Source of the DNA: Variovorax boronicumulans
Lineage (GTDB): Bacteria; Pseudomonadota; Gammaproteobacteria; Burkholderiales; Burkholderiaceae_C
Reading direction: 5' to 3'
Assembly: GCF_030812215.1 (NCBI RefSeq)
Contig: NZ_JAUSSG010000002.1
Span: 434,001-498,000 of the forward strand
DNA: 64,000 nucleotides
Under the pieces are notes generated by a model. That model was given only the letters and a program-made list of their open reading frames with translations, was not told the DNA's origin and did no database searches. A program made the position numbers and the translations under genes. Numbering within the stretch: the stretch's first letter is position 1; each line of letters opens with the position of its first letter. Below, piece after piece: positions 17,073 to 26,611 of the stretch.

Positions 17073-17968
17073 ACACAGAACGCTATCAGGGCTGCCTGCT
17101 CGGGCTTGCCTGCGGCGATGCCGTCGGCACGACCGTCGAATTCAGCCCGCGTGGCAGCTTCTTACCGGTGACCGGCATGCACGGCGGCGGTCCGTTCGGT
17201 CTTGAGCCGGGCGAATGGACCGACGACACCTCGATGGGGCTGTGCCTCGCGGCAAGCCTGATTCATTGCCAGGGGTTCGATGCAGTCGACCAGATGAACC
17301 GCTACTGCAACTGGCGCAACGTGGGCTACATGAGCAGCAACGGGCGCTGCTTCGACATCGGCGGCACGGTGTCGGCAGCCCTGACCCGCTACCTAGTTTC
17401 GGGCGATCCGTTCGCAGGCAACCCCAGCCCGCGCACTGCTGGCAACGGCGCGCTCATGCGGCTCGCACCTGTGCCGATGTTTTTCGCCGCGAGCGCCCGA
17501 GCCACTTGGCAGCAAGCCGGCGAAAGCACCCGCACCACCCATGGCGCACAGGAGGCCATCGAATGCTCGCAACTCTTCGCGTTGCAGCTGCGCGCAGCGC
17601 TGCAGGGCGAAGACAAGGCGGCGATCCTGGCCACTGCGCCATTGGCCCCCTTGAGCGAAAAGGTCGCGGCGCTGGCGCGGGGTGACTACGCGTCGAAACC
17701 GATCGAGAAGATCAAGGGCTCGGGCTACTGCGTCGAATCGCTCGAGGCAGCACTCTGGTGCTTTGCGCACACCGAGTCCTTCGAGCACGCGGTGCTCGCA
17801 GCAGCCAACCTTGGCGACGACGCAGACACCACCGCCGCGATCTGCGGGCAGATCGCAGGTGCCTTCTACGGTGTGGACGGCATTCCGACCGGCTGGCTGC
17901 ACCAGCTCGTGATGCGCAAAGACATCACGCTGATGGCCGACGATCTGCTTGCGCTGGCGCGACGCTGA
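17069..17968 (+). CDS. ADP-ribosylglycohydrolase (DraG/ARH family)
   Basis: A 299-residue ADP-ribosylglycohydrolase. The two metal-binding clusters of the fold are present: GDAVGTTVEF (16-25) with WTDDTSM (50-56), and LGDDADTTAA (from 248). GNGALMRLAP matches the conserved middle motif. Such enzymes bind two Mg ions and remove ADP-ribose from arginine or other acceptors on proteins, or from nucleic acids in some branches. It is the last gene of the operon, and its start overlaps the NADAR stop. With NADAR it gives the operon two different ADP-ribose-removing activities, which suggests more than one type of modified target. Confidence 0.93.
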   Translation: MNTERYQGCLLGLACGDAVGTTVEFSPRGSFLPVTGMHGGGPFGLEPGEWTDDTSMGLCLAASLIHCQGFDAVDQMNRYCNWRNVGYMSSNGRCFDIGGTVSAALTRYLVSGDPFAGNPSPRTAGNGALMRLAPVPMFFAASARATWQQAGESTRTTHGAQEAIECSQLFALQLRAALQGEDKAAILATAPLAPLSEKVAALARGDYASKPIEKIKGSGYCVESLEAALWCFAHTESFEHAVLAAANLGDDADTTAAICGQIAGAFYGVDGIPTGWLHQLVMRKDITLMADDLLALARR

Positions 17969-17980
17969 AGCGCCCGCGCA

Positions 17981-19453
17981 TCACTCCTGAGGTAGGGCGA
18001 CCGCCTCCCCCACACGCCGCCCTTCAAGTTGGCTCCCACCCTGCGCCAGCGTCACCCCCACCACCGCATTGCCTGCGCCGCGCTGGAACACGATCTGCGC
18101 ACCGATGGCGGCCACCGCGAAGCGGTCGGCCCCCGTCGGTGTGAGCGCGTTGTAGCCGCGCCCCGTCTCGCGCACCAGCAGGCGCCCGTTGCGCACCGTG
18201 AAGCCCAGGGCCTTGGTCTTGCTGATGCGGTACTCGCCCTTGTAGTCTTCCAGCCGCTTCGGATCGACCGGCACTTCGGTCGTCGACACCGGATAGCGGC
18301 TCTTGCCGATCGCCAGCATCACCGGCTGCAGCGGCGCGCGCGCGTTGCTGCTGAGCACGATCAGCGCTTCGCCGGTGTCGGGCGCGAGCAGCCACAGCGT
18401 GCGGTAGCCCTCGGTGAGGCCCGCGTGCCAGTAGGTGCGGCGCCCGCCCTCGGGGCCGCGCACCATCACCGCATAGCCGATCTCGGCGCCCTCGTAGTGC
18501 GCGAGCGGCGTGAGCATGCGCACGGCGGCAGGGCCCAGCGGGCCGCTCGCGCCTGCGAGGATCGCGCGGCTGAAGGTCATCATGTCCGCAGCCGTCGAAC
18601 GCAGCGCGCTGGCCGGTGCGTAGGCCACCATGTCCAGCAGCGGCTGGCGGCGGTCGCCGGCGAAGGCCGGGGCCATGCGCGAGGCCTTGTCGCCGAGCGG
18701 GATCACGGTGTCGTTCATGCCCAGCGGCTCGGTGATGCGCGCACGCACCAGCTCGCCCCACGAGGTGTTGTAGCGCTCGGCCAGCAACTGACCGAGCAGC
18801 GCCATGCCGAAGTTGCTGTACGCAGCTTCGCACGGCGCCGCCGGCGCGGTGAGCTTGATGCGCGAGAGCGCGGCCCAGAACATCGGCTTGTCGAAGCTGC
18901 GCAGCTGCTCGGCCAGCGGCGCACCGCCCGTCACGCCGTCGGCCATCACCGGCATGCAGCCCGTGTGCGTGACGAGTTGCTTCAGCGTGACCGCGGCCGC
19001 CGCCGGCGGCACGCCCTGGACCTTGCCCGCGAGCACCTTGCCCACGGTGTCGTCCAGCTTCAGGTCGCCACGCTCCACCGCCTGCGCGAGCAGGAGGCCG
19101 GTAAAGACCTTGGTGACGGAGCCGATCTCGAACATCGGCTGCTCGGCGCTGTTGGGCTCGATGGGGCGCGGAGGTGAAAGCGGCTCGGGGTTGTAGGCCG
19201 CGCCGTACGAGGCCTTGCCGTTGCGCAGGAGACCGATGACCAGCGTTCCGCGCTCGGTCCCGAGCGCCGTCTTGGCCAGCACGGCCGGGTCGCTCGCCAG
19301 AGAAAGCTGTTGCTGCTGTTGTTGTTGCTGCGGCGGCTGGAGTTGCGCAGCGGCGCTGCCGGCCAGCAGCGGGGCGAGAAGCCAGGCCGCGAACCAACGA
19401 CGGCGCATCACCGGGAACATGGCTGTGGACAAGGCTGGGGGCAGGAGCCGCAT
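17981..19453 (-). CDS. Exported serine hydrolase, class C beta-lactamase/DD-peptidase family
   Basis: A 490-residue penicillin-recognising serine hydrolase. The catalytic Ser and Lys are in GSVTKVF, the YxN motif is in AYSNFG, and the third motif is HAG (WHAGLTEG). An extra C-terminal domain after the hydrolase resembles those of serine hydrolases of the AmpC/LACTB kind. The signal peptide (RRRWFAAWLLAPLLAGSAAAQ) is followed by a run of eight glutamines. The start at 19453 is preferred because GAGGAA lies nine bases upstream; in-frame ATGs at 19420 and 19408 are closer to the signal peptide and possible. It may act on peptidoglycan peptides or small esters; true beta-lactamase activity cannot be claimed. 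It is divergent from the FtsX-type permease gene. Confidence 0.86.
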   Translation of the reverse strand: MRLLPPALSTAMFPVMRRRWFAAWLLAPLLAGSAAAQLQPPQQQQQQQQLSLASDPAVLAKTALGTERGTLVIGLLRNGKASYGAAYNPEPLSPPRPIEPNSAEQPMFEIGSVTKVFTGLLLAQAVERGDLKLDDTVGKVLAGKVQGVPPAAAAVTLKQLVTHTGCMPVMADGVTGGAPLAEQLRSFDKPMFWAALSRIKLTAPAAPCEAAYSNFGMALLGQLLAERYNTSWGELVRARITEPLGMNDTVIPLGDKASRMAPAFAGDRRQPLLDMVAYAPASALRSTAADMMTFSRAILAGASGPLGPAAVRMLTPLAHYEGAEIGYAVMVRGPEGGRRTYWHAGLTEGYRTLWLLAPDTGEALIVLSSNARAPLQPVMLAIGKSRYPVSTTEVPVDPKRLEDYKGEYRISKTKALGFTVRNGRLLVRETGRGYNALTPTGADRFAVAAIGAQIVFQRGAGNAVVGVTLAQGGSQLEGRRVGEAVALPQE

Positions 19454-19538
19454 CGTCGAATTCCTCGGGGCGTCATCGAAAGAGGCGCCATCGTGCCACG
19501 CCGATGTAACAAAGGCGCCCCGCGGCCACAATCGCTGA

Positions 19539-22148
19539 ATGCGTGCATTGCTCACCACCTTCTCCTGGCAGGAACTGCGCCACCACCCCTGGCGCAACGC
19601 GGCGGCCGTGCTGGCCGTGATGCTGGGCGTGGCGCTCGCGTTCTCGGTGCAGCTCATCAATGCCTCGGCGCTCGACGAATTCTCCAGCGCGGTGCGCTCT
19701 GTCAACGGTCAACCGGATCTCGAAGTGCGCGCCGTGCAGGGCGGCTTCGACGAAGCCGTGTTCGCGCAACTGGCCCGGCATCCGCAGGTGACGCTCGCAA
19801 GTCCGGTGCTCGAATTCCAGGGCCTGGCCCTGGCCGGCGGCGAACGGCAGGTGCCGATGCGCGTGATCGGCGTCGATGCATTGGTGCTCCCGACCATCGC
19901 GCCCGCGCTGATGCCGCAACCCGCAGCGGGCGCCGACCGCTTCGCGCTGTTCGCGCCGGGGCATGTATTCCTCAACGCCGCCGCCCGCAGCGTGCTCGGC
20001 CTGCCTGCGCAAGCCAGCGGCGACACCGTCGAGACGGTGCAATTGCGCGGCGGCGCCACGTGGCACCGGCTCGACGTGGCAGGCCACGTCGCCGCCAGCG
20101 GCACCGCGCTCGCGGTGATGGACATCGCAGCCGCGCAAGACCTGTTCGACCAGGTCGGCCGCCTCAGCCGCATCGACCTGCGGCTCGCGCCCGGCACCGA
20201 CCGCGCCGCCTTCATCGATGCGCTTCGGAAGTCGCCCGGCTGGCCCGCGAGCGTGCAGTTCGCGGAACCCGGCGATGCGGCCGAGCGCGTGAGCAATCTT
20301 TCGCGCGCCTACCGCGTCAACCTCACGGTGCTGGCGCTGGTGGCGCTGTTCACTGGTGCGTTCCTCGTGTTCTCGGTGCTGGCCTTGAGCGTCGCCAGGC
20401 GCGCGCAGCAGTTCGCACTGCTCGGCGTGCTCGGCCTCACACCGCGCGAACGGCTGCGGCTGGTGCTGGCGGAATCCTTGGTGCTGGGCGTGATCGGCAG
20501 CGCCGCAGGCCTTGCGCTCGGCACCGCGCTCGCGGCCTTTGCGCTGCGGGTGCTGGGCGGCGACCTGGGCGGCGGGTACTTCGAAGGCGTCGCGCCCAAG
20601 CTGCACTGGAGCGGCGGCGCAGCGCTGTTGTACGGCGGGCTCGGCGTGGCGGCCGCGCTGGTGGGCGGCTGGTGGCCCGCACGCGCGGCACAGGCGCTGC
20701 CCGAGGCGCAAACGCTCAAGGGGCTCGGCGCCGCGCCCACGCAGAGCCGCAGCCACTGGCTGGCACTCGGGCTGATCGCGGCGAGCGCGGCCCTGGCAAA
20801 CATTCCCGCCATCGGCGGCATTCCGGTGGCGGCGTACCTCTCGGTGGCGTGCCTGCTGGTGGGCGGCATCACCGCCCTGCCCTGGCTGATCGCGTTGCTG
20901 TACGACCGCATCGCACCGGTGTTCGCGCAGCGCGTGCTGCCGATGCTGGCCATCGAACGCGCGCGGCGCATGCGCGGCACGGCGGCCGTGGCGGTGAGCG
21001 GCGTGGTCGCGAGCCTGAGCCTTGCGGTGGCGCTCACGGTCATGGTCGCGAGCTTTCGGGATTCGGTGACGCACTGGCTCGACGTGGTGCTGCCCGCCGA
21101 CCTGTACGTGCGCGCCACCTCGGGCGGCAGAGGCGGCAACAGCGGCGGAGCGAGCAGCACCGACACCGCGACCTTCCCGCCCGCCTTCGTGCAGGCGCTG
21201 GCGCAACTGCCCGGCGTGGCGCGCACAGGCACGCTGCGCACGCAGTCGCTGCAGCTCGACGCTTCGCAGCCGGCCGTGACGCTGATCGCGCGCAGCCTGG
21301 AAGGCAATGCATCGCAGTCGCTTCCGCTGGTGGGCTCGGCATTGCCCGTGCCCGCGGGGCAGATCGGCATCTACGTGAGCGAGCCGATGGTGGAGCTCTA
21401 CGGTGCGAAGCCGGGCACGGCCTTCGCACCGCTGGCCGCCGCGCTGTCGGCCACCGCGCTCCCGACGAAAGTCGCGCGCACCTACTTCGTGGCCGGCGTG
21501 TGGCGCGACTACGCGCGGCAGTTCGGCGCCATCACGATGGATGCGCGCGACCACGAACAGATCACCGGCCAGCGCGACGTGAGCGACATCGCGCTGTGGC
21601 TCGCACCGGACGCATCCGAAGGGGCGGTGCAGGCCGCCGTGCGCGCGCTCGCGGCGCGCCAAGCAGACGGGTCGCCCGACTCGGTGGAGATCGCCTCGGT
21701 CGGGCAGATCCGCGCGACCTCGTTGCGCATCTTCGACCGCAGCTTCGCGGTGACCTACTGGCTGCAGGCCGTGGCCATCGCCATCGGCCTGTTCGGCATT
21801 GCCGCGAGCTTCAGCGCGCAGGTGCTCGCGCGGCGGAAGGAATTCGGCTTGCTCGCCCACCTGGGCTTCACGCGGCGGCAGGTGCTGGCGGTGGTCGCGG
21901 GCGAAGGCGCCGCATGGACGGCCATCGGCGCCGTGGCCGGGCTGGTGCTCGGACTGGCGGTGTCGGTGGTGCTCGTGAAGGTGGTGAACCCGCAGAGCTT
22001 TCACTGGACGATGGACCTGCTGGTGCCCTGGGCGCGGCTCGTCGCGCTGTGCGGCGCGGTGGTCGTGGCTGGCACCGTCACCGCGTGGCTGGCGGGACGG
22101 GCTGCCGCGGGCAAGGATGTGGTGCTGGCGGTGAAAGAGGACTGGTAG
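19539..22148 (+). CDS. FtsX-type ABC transporter permease, fused two-module form
   Basis: An 869-residue inner-membrane permease. An N-terminal membrane helix and a large periplasmic domain are followed by three helices (from about residue 260), a second half with its own helix (about 480) and periplasmic domain, and three C-terminal helices, giving the FtsX duplication seen in AttF/AttG-like and lipoprotein-handling exporters. Near the cytoplasmic loops, ARRAQQFALLGVLGLTPRER and ARRKEFGLLAHLGFTRRQ are the repeated coupling segments that touch the ATPase. No ATPase gene is adjacent; the LolD-like ATPase at 4790-5443 and the AttH-like protein at 26611-27681 are the best partners in the window. 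Confidence 0.88.
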   Translation: MRALLTTFSWQELRHHPWRNAAAVLAVMLGVALAFSVQLINASALDEFSSAVRSVNGQPDLEVRAVQGGFDEAVFAQLARHPQVTLASPVLEFQGLALAGGERQVPMRVIGVDALVLPTIAPALMPQPAAGADRFALFAPGHVFLNAAARSVLGLPAQASGDTVETVQLRGGATWHRLDVAGHVAASGTALAVMDIAAAQDLFDQVGRLSRIDLRLAPGTDRAAFIDALRKSPGWPASVQFAEPGDAAERVSNLSRAYRVNLTVLALVALFTGAFLVFSVLALSVARRAQQFALLGVLGLTPRERLRLVLAESLVLGVIGSAAGLALGTALAAFALRVLGGDLGGGYFEGVAPKLHWSGGAALLYGGLGVAAALVGGWWPARAAQALPEAQTLKGLGAAPTQSRSHWLALGLIAASAALANIPAIGGIPVAAYLSVACLLVGGITALPWLIALLYDRIAPVFAQRVLPMLAIERARRMRGTAAVAVSGVVASLSLAVALTVMVASFRDSVTHWLDVVLPADLYVRATSGGRGGNSGGASSTDTATFPPAFVQALAQLPGVARTGTLRTQSLQLDASQPAVTLIARSLEGNASQSLPLVGSALPVPAGQIGIYVSEPMVELYGAKPGTAFAPLAAALSATALPTKVARTYFVAGVWRDYARQFGAITMDARDHEQITGQRDVSDIALWLAPDASEGAVQAAVRALAARQADGSPDSVEIASVGQIRATSLRIFDRSFAVTYWLQAVAIAIGLFGIAASFSAQVLARRKEFGLLAHLGFTRRQVLAVVAGEGAAWTAIGAVAGLVLGLAVSVVLVKVVNPQSFHWTMDLLVPWARLVALCGAVVVAGTVTAWLAGRAAAGKDVVLAVKEDW

Positions 22149-22168
22149 CCCTCCTCTTGCTTCAACGC

Positions 22169-22888
22169 TCAGAGATCGGCCGTTCCGTTCCAGTCGATCA
22201 GGCCGGTGCCGCTCCAGTGGCCGAAGGAAGTGAGGTCCATCTTGGGCAGCCCGATGCGGCGCCAGATATCGATCATGTTGATGACGCGGATGTCGTCGAA
22301 CACGATCACGACATCGCGCGAGAGCTTCAGCGTGCTCAGGTTGACGAGGATGTCCGCTTCAGTCCGCCCGTCCTTGGGCCCATCGACAAAGATCAGGTCG
22401 GCCGACTCGAACAGCGCGCGATGCGGCTCGATGCCACCCGGCGCGGAGATGTCGTGCAGCACCTGCCGCACGCGGCCTCCTTCGAAGTCGGAAGCCGCGA
22501 GCCAGGTGTCGGGAAAGCTGTTCCATGCCAGCAGGTCGAAGGTGGTCAGGGTGCCCGATGGCTGCAGGTCCTGCGCAAGTGCCAGCGTGCCCATGTCGGT
22601 GAAGGTGCCGATCTCGATCACCGTCTTCGGGTTCAAGGTACGTACCAGCGCGGCCAGCAACCGGTAGTGCTCGCCGGGCCAGGTGTCGAACCAGTGCGGC
22701 TCCTTCGAGGCACGACCTTCGTAGATGGGCAACGCGACATCCATCGCCGCCGAACACGCCTTGAGGGCGATGTCCATCAGGCGCCGGCTGGGCCGGGCGG
22801 GCTCGTCATCCATGCTCGCGATGATCGAGACCTCCTTGTGGCGCGCGGGGACTTCGGCAAATTTCCGGTTGAGTTCGTCGAGGGTCAT
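22169..22888 (-). CDS. Class I SAM-dependent methyltransferase-like protein
   Basis: A 239-residue protein with a Rossmann methyltransferase fold. Motif I is seen in VIEIGTFTDMGTLALA, the acidic ribose-binding position in TTFDLLAWNSF, and a downstream LIFVDGPKDGR strand-loop typical of the methyltransferase 24/O-methyltransferase group. A helical N-terminal part of about 85 residues may form the lid or dimer surface. It lies five bases after the acylase gene on the same strand, so it is co-expressed with it. The substrate is unknown. Confidence 0.8.
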   Translation of the reverse strand: MTLDELNRKFAEVPARHKEVSIIASMDDEPARPSRRLMDIALKACSAAMDVALPIYEGRASKEPHWFDTWPGEHYRLLAALVRTLNPKTVIEIGTFTDMGTLALAQDLQPSGTLTTFDLLAWNSFPDTWLAASDFEGGRVRQVLHDISAPGGIEPHRALFESADLIFVDGPKDGRTEADILVNLSTLKLSRDVVIVFDDIRVINMIDIWRRIGLPKMDLTSFGHWSGTGLIDWNGTADL

Positions 22889-22893
22889 GCAGC

Positions 22894-25440
22894 CTATTTT
22901 GCGGGCGTCAACTGGATCCGCTCCACCGTTTCCTTCTCCACCGCCCCGCGGCTGTAGACCAGCGGCACGTACTTGCCTTCGAGCCACAGCGGCGCAAGGT
23001 CGCGGTAGTTCGGGCTGTCCGGGTTGCCCGACTGGCCCGGCGTGTTGATGACGCGCGAGGCGTCCCAGTTGCCCACGTCGAGCACCATGCGGAACGACGC
23101 GCCCGAGGTCAGCTTGTAGTCGCTGGCCCGGTAGGTCGCGGCCATCGGCGTGAAGCTGGAACCCGACATCGGCCAGTCGCCCACGTCGAGCTTCTTGCGC
23201 GTGGCCGCGTCGACCACGCCGGCCAGCGGATGGCGGAACTCCGCGCGGTGCAGGGTGCCCCACTTCCAGGCCGTCATGTCGGGCCCGAGCTTGGCGGTGA
23301 GCTCCTGCATTGCGGGCGGCAGTGTCTGCAGCAGCAAGGCATCGCGTTGCGCATCGGAGACCCAGCCGAACGGGTTCTCCAGCAGCAGCACCATGCGGGT
23401 GTTGTCGCCCGGCGCCGCCAACGGCGCGCCCACCTCGCCCGCGCCGGCCTTGAGCACGGCCGCGCGCAGGGTCTTGCTGCTCCACACCTCGTAGAGCGCG
23501 GCCGCGGCGCTGTCGCGGTCCATCGTGCCGTCCCAGCTCTGCAGCAGGCGCAGGCCGGCGGCGGTTTGCGCGTCGTCGCTGCGCAAGCCCGCCAGCAGTT
23601 TCAGGAGCCGCTGCGCGGGCGTCGCGACGATGTCGTTCTGCATGCGCTCGGAGTCCTCGATGGTGAAGCGCGAACCCGCCGCCACCTTCGCGGCGAACAG
23701 CTCCTTCAGGCGGCGCGCGCGGGCCGCATCGCTCCATTCGTAGCCGACGCCTTTTTTCGCGGCCGGGTGATCCGGCGGAATGTTGTTTTCGTTCGCGGTC
23801 ACCACGTAGCCGCGCGGGGGGTTGAACTCCGAAGGCAGTTCGTCGCCATTGCGAAAGCCCGACCACTCGTAGCGGCCGTCGCCCGGCACCGGCATGAGGC
23901 CGTCCCAGTTGGGCCGGATCGGCGTAAGGCCGCCCGGAATCCAGCCGACGTTGCCGCTGCTGTCGGCATACACCTGGTTCTCGCCCGGCGCGCCCCAGCG
24001 GTTCATCGCGGCGCGGAACTGGTCCCAGTTGCGCGCGCGCATGTAGTCCATCGAACCGAAGTACGGCGCCATGCCGGGCTCCAGCCATGCGGCACGCAAC
24101 GCGAATGCACGGCGCTTGCCGGGCTCGGCGAGCAGCACGGGACCGTGGCGCGTGAAGGTGTTGACCACCTCGCGCGGCGCGCTCTCGCCCTTGACCGCGA
24201 TGCGCTCGGTGACGCGCGTCATCGGTTCCCAGCGGCCCTGGTAGCGGTACTCGTTGGGATTGCGCGGGTTGAGCTGGTACACGTACAGATCTTCCTGGTC
24301 CATGTAGAAGCGCGTGAGGCCGAAGGCGATGGTGCCGTTGTGGCCGATCGACAGGCCCGGCAGGAAGGGCTCGCCCGCGCCGATGGCGTCCATGCCGGGC
24401 GCGCTCAGGTGCGTCATGTAGCGCAGACTCGGCGCGCCGTGCGAGCGGTGTGGATCGTTGGCCAGGATGGGCCGGCCCGTGGATGTGAGCTTCGGCGAGA
24501 TGACCCAGTTGTTGCTGCCGTAGGCGCCCGTGGGGTCGCCTTGCAGCGCCTGTTGCTGCGCCTCGTCCTGCTCGGCCTTCGCTGCGATCGACTCGGCACT
24601 GCCGGGCAGCAAGGCCACCGGCGCGGAGGGCGCGCCCGCATTCATGCCCACCCGCGTGTTCTCCTTGGTGAAGCGCGGCGAATCGGTCGCCCGCAGGTAG
24701 GCTGCGCGCAGTTCCGCCGCGGGGATGGTGCAGGGGTCGAAGCCCACCGGCACCTTGGGCGTGACCGGCGGATCGAGCTCGCGGCGCAGCCAGTCGGCCT
24801 TGATGCCCGGGCCGCCCGCGCAGAAGGCGCGTGCACGGTCGACCTCGGAAGTGAAATTGAGCGTGAGCCCGTGGTGCCGGATGCGCACCACGTCCTCAGG
24901 CGACCACGTCGCCGGTTGATAGCCCAGCAATGCGAACTCGGTCGGCAGCAGCGCGGGCTGCGCCCGCACCTGCGCGACGTAGGCATTGACGCCGGCGGTG
25001 AAAGCCTCGGCCACGCGCTTCGCATCGGAGCCGTAGGCGAGCCACTCGCGGTACATGTCGCCGCGATAGAGCACGGCGCGCGCGGCACGGTCGCTCTCGA
25101 CCCAGGCGGGGCCGAAGTCCTTGGCCATTTCGCCGAGGCCGCGCTTGCGCCACAGGTCCATCTGCCAGAGCCGGTCGCGCGCGGCGATGAAGCCCTGCGC
25201 CACGAAGGCGTCGTACAGGGTTCCGGCATAGAGGTGGGGCACGCCCCAGCGATCGACCAGCACCTCGGCGGGCTTCTCGAGGCCGGGGACGGTGAAGGAT
25301 GAGGAGGGGCGGGTGGGTGTGGCGCTGCCCAAAGGACCGGACGCACAACCTGCGAGTGCGATGGCGGCAAGTGCGCCGATGAGGGAAAGCCGATGGCTCG
25401 GCATGCGTCGCGCGGCGAGGCGCGGGCTCGTTCTTTTCAT
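22894..25440 (-). CDS. Penicillin-acylase-family Ntn hydrolase, predicted lipoprotein
   Basis: An 848-residue amidase precursor. A lipobox LAGC ends at Cys32, so it is probably a lipoprotein, unlike the soluble periplasmic PvdQ and QuiP. After an alpha region of about 275 residues and a linker, the new N-terminal nucleophile of the beta chain should be Ser309 in YGSNNWVISP; the following NDPHRSHGAP and IGHNGTIAFG match the family. Members cleave penicillin G, aculeacin or acyl-homoserine lactones. The acyl specificity cannot be read here, but quorum-signal cleavage is a fair guess for a soil bacterium. It is followed after five bases by a methyltransferase gene. A shorter start at codon 13 also keeps the lipobox. 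Confidence 0.9.
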   Translation of the reverse strand: MKRTSPRLAARRMPSHRLSLIGALAAIALAGCASGPLGSATPTRPSSSFTVPGLEKPAEVLVDRWGVPHLYAGTLYDAFVAQGFIAARDRLWQMDLWRKRGLGEMAKDFGPAWVESDRAARAVLYRGDMYREWLAYGSDAKRVAEAFTAGVNAYVAQVRAQPALLPTEFALLGYQPATWSPEDVVRIRHHGLTLNFTSEVDRARAFCAGGPGIKADWLRRELDPPVTPKVPVGFDPCTIPAAELRAAYLRATDSPRFTKENTRVGMNAGAPSAPVALLPGSAESIAAKAEQDEAQQQALQGDPTGAYGSNNWVISPKLTSTGRPILANDPHRSHGAPSLRYMTHLSAPGMDAIGAGEPFLPGLSIGHNGTIAFGLTRFYMDQEDLYVYQLNPRNPNEYRYQGRWEPMTRVTERIAVKGESAPREVVNTFTRHGPVLLAEPGKRRAFALRAAWLEPGMAPYFGSMDYMRARNWDQFRAAMNRWGAPGENQVYADSSGNVGWIPGGLTPIRPNWDGLMPVPGDGRYEWSGFRNGDELPSEFNPPRGYVVTANENNIPPDHPAAKKGVGYEWSDAARARRLKELFAAKVAAGSRFTIEDSERMQNDIVATPAQRLLKLLAGLRSDDAQTAAGLRLLQSWDGTMDRDSAAAALYEVWSSKTLRAAVLKAGAGEVGAPLAAPGDNTRMVLLLENPFGWVSDAQRDALLLQTLPPAMQELTAKLGPDMTAWKWGTLHRAEFRHPLAGVVDAATRKKLDVGDWPMSGSSFTPMAATYRASDYKLTSGASFRMVLDVGNWDASRVINTPGQSGNPDSPNYRDLAPLWLEGKYVPLVYSRGAVEKETVERIQLTPAK

Positions 25441-25534
25441 GTGTCTCGTCTCCTGCCTTGTTGATGGCAGCGCACAGTATCCCGATTTCCACCGGCTGCG
25501 GGGTTACAAGGCATGACTTGTAGACTGGCGCGCT

Positions 25535-26611
25535 ATGCAGCCCGCCCCCACATCCCCGTCCTGCAGCGCCTGGCTCGACAGCGCCATCCGCCGCATCGAA
25601 GCCGACTACCAACGCAGCGCCGACACGCACCTCATCCCGCTCCCCCTGCCCGCGCTCGCGGCAGCGGGCATCGACCTGTACCTGAAGGACGAATCCACCC
25701 ACCCGACCGGCAGCCTCAAGCACCGGCTCGCGCGTTCGCTCTTTCTCTATGCGCTGTGCAACGGCTGGGTGCGCGAGGGCACGACCATCGTCGAGGCCTC
25801 GAGCGGATCGACGGCGGTGAGCGAGGCCTATTTCGCGCGCCTGCTGGGCCTGCCCTTCATCGCGGTGATGCCGCGCAGCACCTCGCCCGAGAAGGTCGCG
25901 CAAATCGCCTTCTACGGCGCGAGCTGCCACTTCGTGGACCACGCGGCAGAGGTGTACGAAGAGGCCCGCGCGTTGGCCGAGCGCACCGGCGGCCACTACA
26001 TGGACCAGTTCACCTACGCCGAGCGCGCGACCGACTGGCGCGGCAACAACAACATCGCCGAGAGCATGTTCCAACAGATGGCGCGCGAGCGGCACCCGAT
26101 ACCGGCGTGGATCGTGGTGGGCGCGGGCACGGGCGGCACCAGCGCGACCATCGGCCGGTACCTGCGCTACCGCTGCCACGACACGCAGGTGTGCGTGCCC
26201 GATCCCGAGGGCTCGGTGTTCTCGGCATATCACCGCACGGGCGACGCCACGCTGACGGCGGTCGGCTCGCGCATCGAAGGCATTGGGCGGCCGCGCGTGG
26301 AGCCGAGCTTCATCCGCACGCTGGTCGATCGCATGATCGAAGTGCCGAACCTGGAATCGGTGGCGGCGATGCATGCGCTCTCGGCACTGCTCGGGCGCAA
26401 GGTCGGGCCGTCGACGGGCACCAACTTCATCGGCATGCTGGCCGTGGCCAACGAGATGCGCGCGGCCGGACGGCAGGGCTCGATTCTTTCGCTGCTGTGC
26501 GATTCGGGTGAACGCTACCTGCCGAGCTACCACGATGCCGCGTGGGTGAAGAACGCGTTCGGCGACATCGGGCCGGCGCAGCAGCGCATCGATGCGCTGG
26601 TGGCGAGGTGA
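25535..26611 (+). CDS. PLP-dependent cysteine-synthase-family protein (Cds1-like)
   Basis: A 358-residue fold-type II PLP enzyme. The lysine in [12 protein letters not shown] forms the Schiff base, [11 protein letters not shown] binds the substrate carboxylate, and [17 protein letters not shown] cups the phosphate. The length and the [13 protein letters not shown] ending match the Cds1 branch, in which the mycobacterial member is a cysteine desulfhydrase giving H2S and pyruvate. A cysteine synthase role is less likely. The stop codon shares one base with the start of the next gene (TGATG), so the lipocalin-like protein is translated in step with it. Divergent from the acylase gene with a 94-base gap. 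Confidence 0.85.
   Translation: MQPAPTSPSCSAWLDSAIRRIEADYQRSADTHLIPLPLPALAAAGIDLYLKDESTHPTGSLKHRLARSLFLYALCNGWVREGTTIVEASSGSTAVSEAYFARLLGLPFIAVMPRSTSPEKVAQIAFYGASCHFVDHAAEVYEEARALAERTGGHYMDQFTYAERATDWRGNNNIAESMFQQMARERHPIPAWIVVGAGTGGTSATIGRYLRYRCHDTQVCVPDPEGSVFSAYHRTGDATLTAVGSRIEGIGRPRVEPSFIRTLVDRMIEVPNLESVAAMHALSALLGRKVGPSTGTNFIGMLAVANEMRAAGRQGSILSLLCDSGERYLPSYHDAAWVKNAFGDIGPAQQRIDALVAR

Noticed and set aside
19310..22957. A 1215-codon plus-strand reading frame and an 843-codon minus-strand frame across the FtsX permease region
   Set aside because: Both are out of frame with a clear FtsX permease, rich in Arg, Ala and His, and show no recognisable domain. They are shadows of high-GC third-position bias.
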